From: a virus
Reading direction: 5' to 3' (one strand)
Length of the DNA: 44,433 nucleotides
Virus record (IMG/VR): IMGVR_UViG_3300012209_000011
Location: 1-44,433 of that record
In this document: piece after piece, positions 1-5,270 of the stretch
Layout of the letters: the number at the start of each line of letters is the position of its first letter
Position numbering within the stretch: the stretch's first letter is position 1
Made by a program: the position numbers and the translations under genes
The notes under the pieces: generated by a model
The model's input: the letters and a program-made list of their open reading frames with translations, nothing else
The model's database searches: none
What the model was told of the DNA's origin: nothing

Positions 1-123
1 CACCTGGCCGCCCTGGTCGGAGATGTGTAGGGCGACGACGCCGCCCGGGCCGACTGGTGACCGCAACCGGATAGGCGCCACGCCGGTCGACAGCAGGTAC
101 GGCAGGACCGCGAAGTTGTGCGA
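1..123. repeat. Direct terminal repeat, left copy (circular genome overlap)
   Basis: These 123 bases are identical to 44311-44433. The repeat lies inside the histidine phosphatase gene, whose frame is kept only if the two copies are merged, giving a 44,310 bp circle. This is most simply an assembly overlap from a circular or circularly permuted, headful-packaged genome. A true short terminal repeat is less likely because it would cut through a gene. Confidence 0.95.
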
Positions 124-606
124 GTGCGTGATGTAGGCGCAGGCATGGTCCTCGCCGAGCGCCTCCTGGATGGAGCGGTCGAGCTCCTTGCCGAAGACAG
201 CGAGGAACTTCGCCACGCTCTGCGAGCTACCAGGCGCATGCGCCCAGAGCCGCGCCTTCAGGTCGGACATGATGCCCTCGATGTCCACGTCCTTCTCGCC
301 GGCCAGCGTGCCGACGTCCATCGGGCGCAGCCCCTCGCGCTCGGTGTTCGGCTTCTCGATGCCCAGCTTTTTGCGGATGATCTGGGCGGTCTCGATGCCG
401 CGGTTCAGGTCGGACGAGTACGTCTCCCCGACGCCCTTCGACGACAGGTACTCGGCGGCTGCTGCCGCATCCTTTCGACCCTTGGCTGATAGCGACGCCT
501 GCCCCCACCCGTGAACGCGACCCTGCTCGTCGAGCGGGGTTGAGCCGTGATGGACGAGGTACAGCGTCGTCCCGTCGCGCTTCGTGTCTTGCTTCGAGTC
601 TGCCAT
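1..606 (-). CDS. Histidine phosphatase (phosphoglycerate mutase-like), 5' part; continues at 44310-44260
   Basis: Across the circle junction the gene is 657 nt (218 aa), with its stop at 44260-44262. The start is the ATG at 606, three bases after the stop of the preceding small gene. Near the N-terminus is LVHHGST (catalytic His20), followed by an SDLNRGIETA segment like the family's S-x-L-x-R-A-x-x-T-A. Near the C-terminus is ITHSHNF, where the second catalytic His is expected. The usual RHG triad is HHG here, so the first phosphate-pocket Arg is replaced by His19. Members of this superfamily transfer or remove phosphate through a phosphohistidine; the substrate cannot be told from sequence. 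It lies directly upstream of the large terminase, sharing one base with its start (TAATG), so it is translated with packaging genes. Activity could be reduced by the Arg change. Confidence 0.85.
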   Translation of the reverse strand, partial: MADSKQDTKRDGTTLYLVHHGSTPLDEQGRVHGWGQASLSAKGRKDAAAAAEYLSSKGVGETYSSDLNRGIETAQIIRKKLGIEKPNTEREGLRPMDVGTLAGEKDVDIEGIMSDLKARLWAHAPGSSQSVAKFLAVFGKELDRSIQEALGEDHACAYITHSHNFAVLPYLLSTGVAPIRLRSPVGPGGVVALHISDQGGQV

Positions 607-607
607 T

Positions 608-802
608 CTACCTCATGCGCACGCGGACTTCGCGCCGCGGCTCGTGTCCGACGGTGGGCTGAATCTCCTGCTCGAGCAAAAACGTAGCGAACGCCTCGTC
701 GGTGAGGCTTTCCTCGGAGATCGCGTCGCGCAGCATGCGGCGCCGGCGTTCCTTCCCGCCCTCGCGGTCGGGGGTCTGCAGGTCCTGCCTCGTGAGTGAC
801 AT
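608..802 (-). CDS. Small charged protein, unknown
   Basis: A 64-residue protein with an Arg/Lys/Glu-rich centre (GGKERRRRMLRD) followed by an acidic helix-like stretch (EESLTDEAFATFLLEQE). No family is recognised. It sits between the lipoprotein and histidine phosphatase genes with gaps of only one or two bases, so it is almost certainly translated from the same message. Charge and length are compatible with a small nucleic-acid or virion-associated protein, but that is only a guess. Confidence 0.65.
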   Translation of the reverse strand: MSLTRQDLQTPDREGGKERRRRMLRDAISEESLTDEAFATFLLEQEIQPTVGHEPRREVRVRMR

Positions 803-804
803 GG

Positions 805-1365
805 CTACCTCTTCGCGCGGATGGAGTCGACCCGGGCGGAATCCGCCACAGGGAGGACGTCGTAGTCAGATTGGAAGGCGTTCAGCAGATCGTACGAACA
901 GTAGGCGCTCGACATCGCCTGTGTCGCGCGGCAGTCGAGGTAGCGGTAGGCGACGGTCTTGTGCCACAGGAAAAGTCCACGCTCGTTGACATGGAGCCCG
1001 AAGTCGCCGTACGGTGACACGAAGGCCCAGACGTAGTGCGTAGTCTGCCCGTCCGCCAGCTTGACACGGTACGTGACCGTTCCCTCACACCGTTTGAGCG
1101 CGGTGGCGAGGAGGCCGCAGGGGTCGTCGTAGGTCCAGTCGTCTTTCATTTCGGTGATGGTCCCGACGAAAGTCCCGTCGGCTTGGGCCGCGTTCTTCGC
1201 GGCATCCGGCCACTCGAGAGCCGTCGGTTCCCGCGGTTCCTGCGGGACAAGGTGCGGGGTTGGCGTCTGGAAGACGCAGCCCGCTAGTCCGAGCAGGACA
1301 AGGCTCAGTGCCGCGACAGCACCCCACAGTGTGCTCAGGCTGCCCCAGGAACGACGATCGGTCAT
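805..1365 (-). CDS. Phage lipoprotein, secreted
   Basis: A protein of 186 residues. Residues 1-30 form a bacterial lipoprotein signal: basic start (MTDRRS), hydrophobic core, then the lipobox LAGC with acylated Cys30. The mature part holds four further cysteines, in DDPC, LKRC, LDCR and AYCSY, which could make two disulfides in the periplasm. There is no resemblance to an outer-membrane spanin, which is normally much shorter and proline-rich. Phage lipoproteins of this size commonly act in superinfection exclusion or alter the envelope; that role here is inference. It lies in the packaging part of the late operon between an HNH gene and two small genes. Val at +2 after the lipid Cys gives no inner-membrane retention signal by the enterobacterial Asp+2 rule. 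Confidence 0.75.
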   Translation of the reverse strand: MTDRRSWGSLSTLWGAVAALSLVLLGLAGCVFQTPTPHLVPQEPREPTALEWPDAAKNAAQADGTFVGTITEMKDDWTYDDPCGLLATALKRCEGTVTYRVKLADGQTTHYVWAFVSPYGDFGLHVNERGLFLWHKTVAYRYLDCRATQAMSSAYCSYDLLNAFQSDYDVLPVADSARVDSIRAKR

Positions 1366-1369
1366 TTCG

Positions 1370-1615
1370 CTACTCCCCCTTCAGTAGGTGACAATTCGCG
1401 CACAAAGCTTGGAAGCGTACCTCGCCGGCTACGATCGAGGCCAGCACGCGCCGATAGTATCTCCGCTTCGAACTGCAGGCTGCGCGCTCGCGCCGACCAC
1501 CGCCGGCGACGTGATCTATCTGCAGCACTGCGAGGCGAGCAATTCCGCAGGCGGCGCACTTGGCGCCGAGCGCGTGCAGGCACAAGTCTCGTAACTGACT
1601 GCCACGCATTCTCAT
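1370..1615 (-). CDS. HNH-type endonuclease, small
   Basis: About 81 residues from the ATG at 1615; a GTG three codons upstream is an alternative. It shows the order expected of an HNH finger: CAACG, then LQIDHVAGGG containing the central His, then a basic Arg/Tyr stretch, then LCANCHLLKGE with the last metal-binding Cys/His. HNH nucleases cut DNA with one divalent metal. Similar genes beside terminase genes help packaging in some phages, while others are homing enzymes. Two more proteins of the same general type occur in this genome (18455-18751 and 38211-38465). The start ATG overlaps the stop of a doubtful upstream reading frame, and the region upstream is non-coding and repeat-rich. Confidence 0.75.
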   Translation of the reverse strand: MRMRGSQLRDLCLHALGAKCAACGIARLAVLQIDHVAGGGRRERAACSSKRRYYRRVLASIVAGEVRFQALCANCHLLKGE

Positions 1616-1890
1616 ACGTCCCACTCTTTCGGGTTTCGGTGAGGGACCCTTAAAATTTTTTCGAGGGGTGTCACCTTGCGCGATCCACCCTCCCCACTTT
1701 CTGTCCGATGGGGGTGGGGGGCCTCGCGCCTAGTCAGCCAGTCTGGCAGTCTGCCAAGCAGGCTGCAAGCGCAGCGACCGCAAGCACTTAGGTTGCCAGT
1801 CTGCCAACATGGCTGACTGCCGCGCGGTGGCACGATTCTTGCGGGCGTGGAGGATTGGCAGACTCGCGGTCGATCGCGCAACCCAGCAGG
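1616..1890. promoter_or_regulatory. Non-coding gap inside the late operon with short repeats
   Basis: No convincing gene is present. Open frames here give Pro/Arg/Ser-rich translations with no structure. The gap holds a short AT-rich patch (around 1650-1662, TTAAAATTTTTT), a G-run and the repeats listed separately. Its place upstream of the HNH, lipoprotein and phosphatase genes suggests a regulatory segment or the scar of a lost gene. Confidence 0.5.
1737..1864. repeat. AGTCTGCCAA repeats, two direct and one inverted
   Basis: AGTCTGCCAA occurs at 1748-1757 and 1798-1807. Its reverse complement TTGGCAGACT is at 1855-1864. A perfect small palindrome, GCCAG-T-CTGGC, overlaps the first copy at 1737-1747. 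The pattern looks like a cluster of protein-binding sites in the only sizeable gap in this part of the operon; the binding protein is unknown. Confidence 0.6.
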
Positions 1891-2061
1891 TCAGCAGCGG
1901 TGGCGCCAAGCCCAGACGCAGCGCGCCCGCTCTTCTCGAGCGAGTACTGCGTTGCGCTCATCACGCGCTCGAGCTTGAGCATCGTAGCGTGCGCCTCGCA
2001 CTGTCTTCCATGTGACACCACACAGCCAGGCGAGGAAGAGCAGCGTAACCACGCGCTTCAC
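1891..2061 (-). CDS. Small single-pass membrane protein
   Basis: A 56-residue protein starting with GTG directly after the TAG of the upstream gene. Residues 3-18 (RVVTLLFLAWLCGVTW) form one membrane segment. It is followed by a charged, helix-like tail rich in Arg, Glu and Asp. No family is recognised. A different frame on the same strand (ending at 1788) overlaps it and was judged a shadow. Confidence 0.55.
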   Translation of the reverse strand: MKRVVTLLFLAWLCGVTWKTVRGARYDAQARARDERNAVLAREERARCVWAWRHRC

Positions 2062-2063
2062 TA

Positions 2064-2216
2064 CTACAGCTGATACCACACGTCGCAGCCGAGCGCGTAG
2101 TCGTACGCGATGTCGAGGCGCAAGCCTGAGAGCTGCGTGCGTTCGACCCAAGCAAGCTTGCCGTTCTTGAACTGGAAGAGCACGTCGTCAGGCACCAGCT
2201 GGAAGCACTTGTTCAT
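2064..2216 (-). CDS. Small protein, unknown (50 aa)
   Basis: Starts MNKCFQLVPDDVLFQFKNGK and ends with DYALGCDVWYQL. The ATG at 2216 lies one base beyond the stop of the zinc-ribbon gene upstream (TGACATG), typical of coupled phage genes. It is rich in hydrophobic and aromatic residues in an alternating, beta-like pattern. No function is recognised. Confidence 0.6.
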   Translation of the reverse strand: MNKCFQLVPDDVLFQFKNGKLAWVERTQLSGLRLDIAYDYALGCDVWYQL

Positions 2217-2217
2217 G

Positions 2218-2421
2218 TCATGGCCTCTCGGTGTAGGTGCATCGCTTGTTGACGCAGCGCCAGATCGGGCCGCTTGCGTCGATCTCGAGGAGCATTGGCA
2301 TCCCGCATCCGTTGCGGAGACACCGAGGAGGAGCGTTACGATTGAGATGATACTCCGGGCCGGCACGACCAGGCTCCCACTCGGGCGCATCGTAGTCACG
2401 GCTCTCCCACGGCTGGCGCAT
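2218..2421 (-). CDS. Small zinc-ribbon-like protein
   Basis: A 67-residue protein. The C-terminal half contains RCLRNGCGMPM and WRCVNKRCTYTE, i.e. two Cys-x4-Cys pairs, consistent with a treble-clef or ribbon zinc site. The family is unknown. The start overlaps the previous gene by 26 bases, so the two are translated together. Confidence 0.65.
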   Translation of the reverse strand: MRQPWESRDYDAPEWEPGRAGPEYHLNRNAPPRCLRNGCGMPMLLEIDASGPIWRCVNKRCTYTERP

Positions 2422-2569
2422 CGCGCTCTACCTCTTCCATCTTCGTGACACCACAGTTCACGCACCACGCACCGTGAGCAGACCAACGATGACCCACGCT
2501 CGTACACCAGCTCTCGGTTACCTTCGCGTCAGACTCTTGCGTCGGCCGGCGCCAATCACCCTTGCCCAT
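2396..2569 (-). CDS. Small Cys/His protein, possible zinc finger (57 aa)
   Basis: Begins MGKGDWRRPTQESDAK. The centre holds WCTSV, GHRW, AHGAWC and VNCGVTK, so three Cys and two His lie within about 20 residues and could bind one zinc. The start ATG lies inside the end of the upstream gene (CATGGGCAAGGGTGA), and the end overlaps the next gene. No family is recognised. Confidence 0.6.
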   Translation of the reverse strand: MGKGDWRRPTQESDAKVTESWCTSVGHRWSAHGAWCVNCGVTKMEEVERDAPAVGEP

Positions 2570-2741
2570 GTTTCCCCTCCGCGATGTCGAGCAGGGCGAG
2601 CTCGAGCGCGCGTGTGCGTCTCCACTCGCAGACCTGCTCTGTCTCTCGACTCACGCGTGCAAGCGCGTAGGCTCGAGATGCTTGGAACACGACGAGCCGC
2701 AGCTGTCCCTCAGTTAGGTGCAGCGTCGGCTCAGTAGACAT
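2556..2741 (-). CDS. Small protein, unknown (61 aa)
   Basis: Starts MSTEPTLHLTEGQLRLVVFQ and continues as a probable long helix with alternating charge (RETEQVCEWRRTRALELALL). The ATG overlaps the stop of the upstream gene (GGATGTCTACTGA). Helical content suggests an oligomeric or regulatory protein, but no family is recognised. Confidence 0.6.
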   Translation of the reverse strand: MSTEPTLHLTEGQLRLVVFQASRAYALARVSRETEQVCEWRRTRALELALLDIAEGKHGQG

Positions 2742-2955
2742 CCAGGGCGATGCGCTTCTTGGAGCGCGCAGCCTTCTCGAATTGCTTCTGGTTCTTGAGT
2801 GCGCGATCACCCTTCGTGTTCGCGCGCTTTGTCTCACGAGCATGCGTCGCACGTTCGGCGTCGTGCGTCTCGAAGACGACGCCACCCGCGATGCGATGCG
2901 GCGGCGACACTTCGTTCTGCTCGTTGCGACTGATGATCTGACGCTTCTCGGCCAC
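2731..2955 (-). CDS. Small basic protein, unknown
   Basis: The start chosen is the GTG at 2955, which has ACGAGG at a good ribosome-binding distance; an ATG at 3018 in the same frame is possible but has no clear site. The product has about 74 residues. The C-terminal half is very basic (KRANTKGDRALKNQKQFEKA), suggesting nucleic-acid or virion contact. No family is recognised. The 90 bases upstream hold no other gene. Confidence 0.55.
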   Translation of the reverse strand: MAEKRQIISRNEQNEVSPPHRIAGGVVFETHDAERATHARETKRANTKGDRALKNQKQFEKAARSKKRIALDVY

Positions 2956-3048
2956 GGTCAACCTCGTGTAATGGAGAGCGGGGCAGGGCTCGTTTGTCTG
3001 GCGCGGGCGCGCACACAACTGCAGCCCGTGCCCGTACGCTCTCGCGCT

Positions 3049-3405
3049 TTACTTCTTCCTGTTCGGTAGACCCTTCGGCATCTTCTTGCCTGACGGCACG
3101 AAGTCTTCACCGACTGACGCGGGGATACCGAGTGTTGAGTGACCATGCTTCGCCGCCTGCATCGCCTTGAACTGTGCCTTCGATGTGACGGGGTTGAAGA
3201 TTGCGGGTGAGCGACGCGCGTGGTCCACGTTCACGCCACGCATGCCCTCGACGAACGAGCGGAGCTCGTCGGCTTCGGGCATCTCGCTCGAGATGTGCAG
3301 GTGCTCGACGCCAGCGTCGTTCGCGATCGCGCTCGACTGCCGCGCGCTACGAGGCTGGGTGTCAGAGATTGCCGGCTTCGTCACGGCGTCGCGTCCACGG
3401 GCCAT
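3049..3405 (-). CDS. Hypothetical protein, polar (118 aa)
   Basis: Begins MARGRDAVTKPAISDTQPR and ends with a basic Gly/Pro/Lys tail (GKKMPKGLPNRKK). A middle helix (PEADELRSFVEGM) is likely. The ATG follows the stop of the upstream gene after one base (TAACATG). The composition of both this protein and its neighbour, rich in Pro, Gly, His and Lys with no hydrophobic core, suggests extended peptides, perhaps minor virion proteins. No family is recognised. Confidence 0.6.
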   Translation of the reverse strand: MARGRDAVTKPAISDTQPRSARQSSAIANDAGVEHLHISSEMPEADELRSFVEGMRGVNVDHARRSPAIFNPVTSKAQFKAMQAAKHGHSTLGIPASVGEDFVPSGKKMPKGLPNRKK

Positions 3406-3406
3406 G

Positions 3407-3700
3407 TTAGTTCCGGCCGCGGCCGCGGGTGACGTGCTTCAGGCTGATGGGAAACGTCTTCGCCAGGTCCGTGCCGCCATGCTGTGCGGCCTTCTCTGGC
3501 CCACCACGCGAGCTGATCGTCCCACCCTTGAGGTTGGGCTTGGAGACATGCTGCGCGAGGTCGTGACCGCTACCCTTGTTGAACGGGTTCGCCTTGGGCG
3601 ACGCACCGAACGACCGAGGAATGTTGTAGCGTTTGGCGTCGGCCGGCGAATGGAGGTGTCCGGTCTCTGCCTTCTGGGGAATGCTGTCCTTCTTAGCCAT
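3407..3700 (-). CDS. Hypothetical basic, Gly/His-rich protein (97 aa)
   Basis: The ATG at 3700 (MAKKDSIPQKAETG) was chosen because GGAG lies nine bases before it; in-frame ATGs farther up lack a site. It is low in hydrophobic residues and ends in RGRGRN, so it is probably unstructured and may bind nucleic acid. The start overlaps the end of the 43-codon gene upstream, implying coupling. Confidence 0.6.
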   Translation of the reverse strand: MAKKDSIPQKAETGHLHSPADAKRYNIPRSFGASPKANPFNKGSGHDLAQHVSKPNLKGGTISSRGGPEKAAQHGGTDLAKTFPISLKHVTRGRGRN

Positions 3701-3824
3701 CGGATGGTTCTCCGGGAACTGGTTCGACTGATTGTACGTCCGCATCCTGGACGCTAGGCCCACCCAACGATTTGCGAATCTGTTCTTTGCGGCGCGGTGA
3801 CATGAACGCGAACAAGGTCATCAT
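3693..3824 (-). CDS. Very small protein next to small terminase (43 aa)
   Basis: Starts at a double ATG (MMTLFAFMSPRRKEQIRK) preceded by GAGGAG. It ends in an acidic Pro-rich tail (VEPVPGEPSDG). It is too small to classify. It is the first gene after the small terminase and overlaps the next start, so it is probably translated; the second ATG has the better spacing to the GAGGAG. Confidence 0.5.
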   Translation of the reverse strand: MMTLFAFMSPRRKEQIRKSLGGPSVQDADVQSVEPVPGEPSDG

Positions 3825-3850
3825 AACTCCTCGCGCTCTTGCTCCCGACA

Positions 3851-3868
3851 CATGCCAGTATGGGCATG
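3851..3868. other. Perfect inverted repeat CATGCC-N6-GGCATG
   Basis: Six-base arms with a six-base loop lie in the short gap after the small terminase gene. There is no T-run on either side, so it is not a classical terminator. It could be a weak RNA hairpin or a protein site. Confidence 0.45.
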
Positions 3869-3900
3869 GTTTGCCGAGAGGCGTCTTTTTCCGCGCCGAT

Positions 3901-4383
3901 TCACTTCGTCTCCTCGACGACTGCGTCGATAGGAGCGGATTTCAGAAGAGCTCTCGCCGGTGCCTGCAATAGAGCACTGATGTGCAGCTCGCCGATCGAC
4001 AGCGGCTGCGCCGCCTTCTCCTTCGGCTCGCCGTACTTTTCGCGATCGTAGATTGTTGCCAGCCAACGCATGTAGCCGGCGACCTGCGTCGCCTTGTTGA
4101 TCGCGTCGCGGTTGAGCTCCGCGTTCTCGAGCCGCTCGAGCCCACGTTCGGCGAGCGTCTCCGCGTACACCTTGTTGGCGATCGCCAATGCCTCCGCGAA
4201 CTTCTCGGACTCCTTGGCGGCCGACTTCATCATCGTGTAGATGAACGAGTACGAGCAGCCGACGTCCTTCGCAATCGTGCCCCACGACTCGCCGCCGGCG
4301 CGACGCTCGAGGAGGGCGGTCCAGCCGCCAAGCTCGTTCTTGATGCGTGCGAGCCACGCCCTACGCTTCGGTGTCGATGCCAC
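3901..4383 (-). CDS. terS: Terminase small subunit (probable)
   Basis: A protein of 160 residues from the GTG at 4383, which has a G-rich Shine-Dalgarno-like run just before it; the frame stays open farther up but has no ATG. Residues 31-53 (ESWGTIAKDVGCSYSFIY) read as a helix-turn-helix. They are followed by a long charged helix (residues 54-118) ending RWLATIYDREKYGEPKEK, an arrangement typical of small terminases that bind the packaging site and form a ring. It is the first gene of the late operon, next to the repeat-bearing control region. The large terminase is downstream in the same operon when the genome is closed into a circle. A Cro-like regulator is less likely because of the long helical tail. 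Confidence 0.75.
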   Translation of the reverse strand: MASTPKRRAWLARIKNELGGWTALLERRAGGESWGTIAKDVGCSYSFIYTMMKSAAKESEKFAEALAIANKVYAETLAERGLERLENAELNRDAINKATQVAGYMRWLATIYDREKYGEPKEKAAQPLSIGELHISALLQAPARALLKSAPIDAVVEETK

Positions 4384-4425
4384 TGGCCCCCACGGCGTCC
4401 TTGGTGACGTACCTGTCCCTACCAG

Positions 4426-4446
4426 AAATATAGCACCACTGTCAAG
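4426..4446 (-). promoter_or_regulatory. Late-operon element AAATATA-N7-TGTCAAG (copy 1)
   Basis: Read on the minus strand this is CTTGACA-N7-TATATTT, about 45 bases before the small terminase start. The same two blocks with the same 7-base spacing occur once more, at 37900-37920, before the scaffold gene. The halves resemble -35 and -10 hexamers, but the spacing is far too short for sigma-70. A TG one base before TATATT could make an extended -10. It is probably a promoter or activator site for late genes. Confidence 0.5.
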
Positions 4447-4460
4447 ACACCCCCGCGACA

Positions 4461-4476
4461 CCCTCCTCGAGGAGGG
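4461..4476. other. 16-bp perfect palindrome CCCTCCTC-GAGGAGGG
   Basis: A loop-free perfect palindrome between the late-operon element and the first GTGGTCCC repeat. The lack of a loop favours a dimeric protein site over an RNA hairpin. Confidence 0.55.
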
Positions 4477-4486
4477 GCAGGTTTAG

Positions 4487-4626
4487 GTGGTCCCGGACAG
4501 TGGTCCCCGCGGCCCCCTGTCTTGTAGACAGGGGGACCGCCGCGGTGAGATCACTGCTAACTCGTTTAAAATCAACAATGTAGGTGGTCCCCGAGGTGGT
4601 CCCCAAGTGGTCCCGGGGTGGTTCCC
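4487..4626 (+). repeat. GTGGTCCC iterons in the divergent control region
   Basis: GTGGTCCC begins at 4487, 4500, 4584, 4596 and 4607, with a variant GTGGTTCCC at 4618. The last four are 12, 11 and 11 bases apart, close to one helical turn, so bound proteins would line up on one face. A short AT-rich stretch (about 4562-4582, GTTTAAAATCAACAATG) precedes the phased set. The layout fits either an origin with iterons or a packaging site for the adjacent small terminase. Confidence 0.7.
4513..4535. other. 10-bp perfect hairpin CCCCCTGTCT-TGT-AGACAGGGGG
   Basis: It lies between the two groups of GTGGTCCC repeats. With a bulged base the stem can be lengthened by GCGG/CCGC. No T-run follows on either strand, so it is not an intrinsic terminator. 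It could be an extruded DNA hairpin or a structure in a leader RNA. Confidence 0.65.
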
Positions 4627-4711
4627 GGGGACCGCTCGTACCCGAAGATTTCCCGAAGTCCGCCAATCCGGCCCCCTGGCGCCCCCGTACCCGGACCATG
4701 TGTGTCATAAT

Positions 4712-4730
4712 GTGTGTCATAATGACACAC
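4712..4730. promoter_or_regulatory. Operator-like palindrome GTGTGTCAT-A-ATGACACAC
   Basis: Perfect nine-base arms around one central base. The core GTGTCA-TAA-TGACAC (4714-4728) has the same form as GTGTCA-TTT-TGACAC at 6036-6050. A half site, GTGTCATAA, lies just upstream at 4702-4710. It sits about 35 bases before the -35 of the early promoter, a usual place for a regulator. Confidence 0.7.
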
Positions 4731-4764
4731 TCCCTCGATGCCGGACTTTCGGGTCCTGTTCGGG

Positions 4765-4792
4765 TTGACTTCCTCGAGCCCACCCCTATATT
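4765..4792 (+). promoter_or_regulatory. Early promoter, sigma-70-like (TTGACT-N16-TATATT)
   Basis: TTGACT at 4765-4770 and TATATT at 4787-4792 are 16 bases apart. Six bases later comes the ATG of the first plus-strand gene, so the expected transcription start falls on or beside that ATG, and no ribosome-binding sequence fits between. It is the only good promoter seen for the 15-kb plus operon. Confidence 0.6.
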
Positions 4793-4798
4793 CCCACC

Positions 4799-4966
4799 AT
4801 GGACACCTACACTTGGACGAAGCGGCAGAAGAGGGACGCGCGGCGGGCTATCCGTCGCAGTCTACGAGAGGACCCGTCGATGGACAACCTCACGGACGTG
4901 GTGATGGAAGCCGCCCACATCCACGACTACTTGGAAGCACGCGCACTCATTCAGGAGCTCACATGA
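4799..4966 (+). CDS. First early protein, small and basic (55 aa)
   Basis: Begins MDTYTWTKRQKRDARRAIRR and continues as a probable helix with acidic residues. No family is recognised. If the promoter at 4765-4792 is used, its message is leaderless. An internal ATG (codon 28) with GAGGAC upstream is the alternative start and would leave only 28 residues. As the first gene expressed it may act on the host early in infection, which is inference from position. Confidence 0.6.
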   Translation: MDTYTWTKRQKRDARRAIRRSLREDPSMDNLTDVVMEAAHIHDYLEARALIQELT

Positions 4967-5055
4967 CACCGCTCGACTTAGGCGTTTTGTGCTTCATCGC
5001 CACGATGTTGGCGAGTCTGTTGTTTATTGCGTACACTTGGGGAGACGACGAATGA
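4963..5055 (+). CDS. Tiny membrane protein (30 aa)
   Basis: MTPLDLGVLCFIATMLASLL begins a single hydrophobic segment (about residues 6-24), followed by YTWGDDE. The start overlaps the previous stop (ATGA), and the stop overlaps the next start. It is too short to classify. Confidence 0.55.
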   Translation: MTPLDLGVLCFIATMLASLLFIAYTWGDDE

Positions 5056-5270
5056 CCGCGAACACCAAGAAGCAGCGCCGGCCCGTGGACGTCCGCATCG
5101 AGTACCACGGCAGCCTCTACCTGCTGCGGGCGCAGTCACGCGCGGCGGAGGAGTGGTTCCGCGCCAACGTCGACGAGGGCCAGTTCTTCGGTGGTGCCCA
5201 CGTTGTCGAGCCCCGCTACGTCTCCGACATTTTGCTCGGCCTCCGCGCCGAGGGATTGGTGGCACAGTGA
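5052..5270 (+). CDS. Small protein, unknown (72 aa)
   Basis: Starts MTANTKKQRRPVDVRIEYHG with a basic N-terminus, then alternating beta-like (SLYLLRAQ) and helical (AAEEWFRANV) segments and a C-terminal VSDILLGLRAEGLVA helix. No family is recognised. It overlaps both neighbours by four bases. Confidence 0.65.
   Translation: MTANTKKQRRPVDVRIEYHGSLYLLRAQSRAAEEWFRANVDEGQFFGGAHVVEPRYVSDILLGLRAEGLVAQ

Noticed and set aside
1612-1881. An open frame on the minus strand whose stop overlaps the HNH start (ATGA)
   Set aside because: Most of the translation is Pro/Arg/Ser-rich without structure, and it lies on the repeats; only the last 20 codons look plausible and no ribosome-binding site supports them.
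1788-2021. A 77-codon open frame on the minus strand overlapping the small membrane protein
   Set aside because: It overlaps a better candidate that starts directly after the upstream stop and has a clear membrane segment.
4384-4461. N-terminal extension of the small terminase to an upstream GTG
   Set aside because: The extra residues are not terminase-like, the sequence contains the repeated late element, and no ribosome-binding site precedes the upstream GTG.
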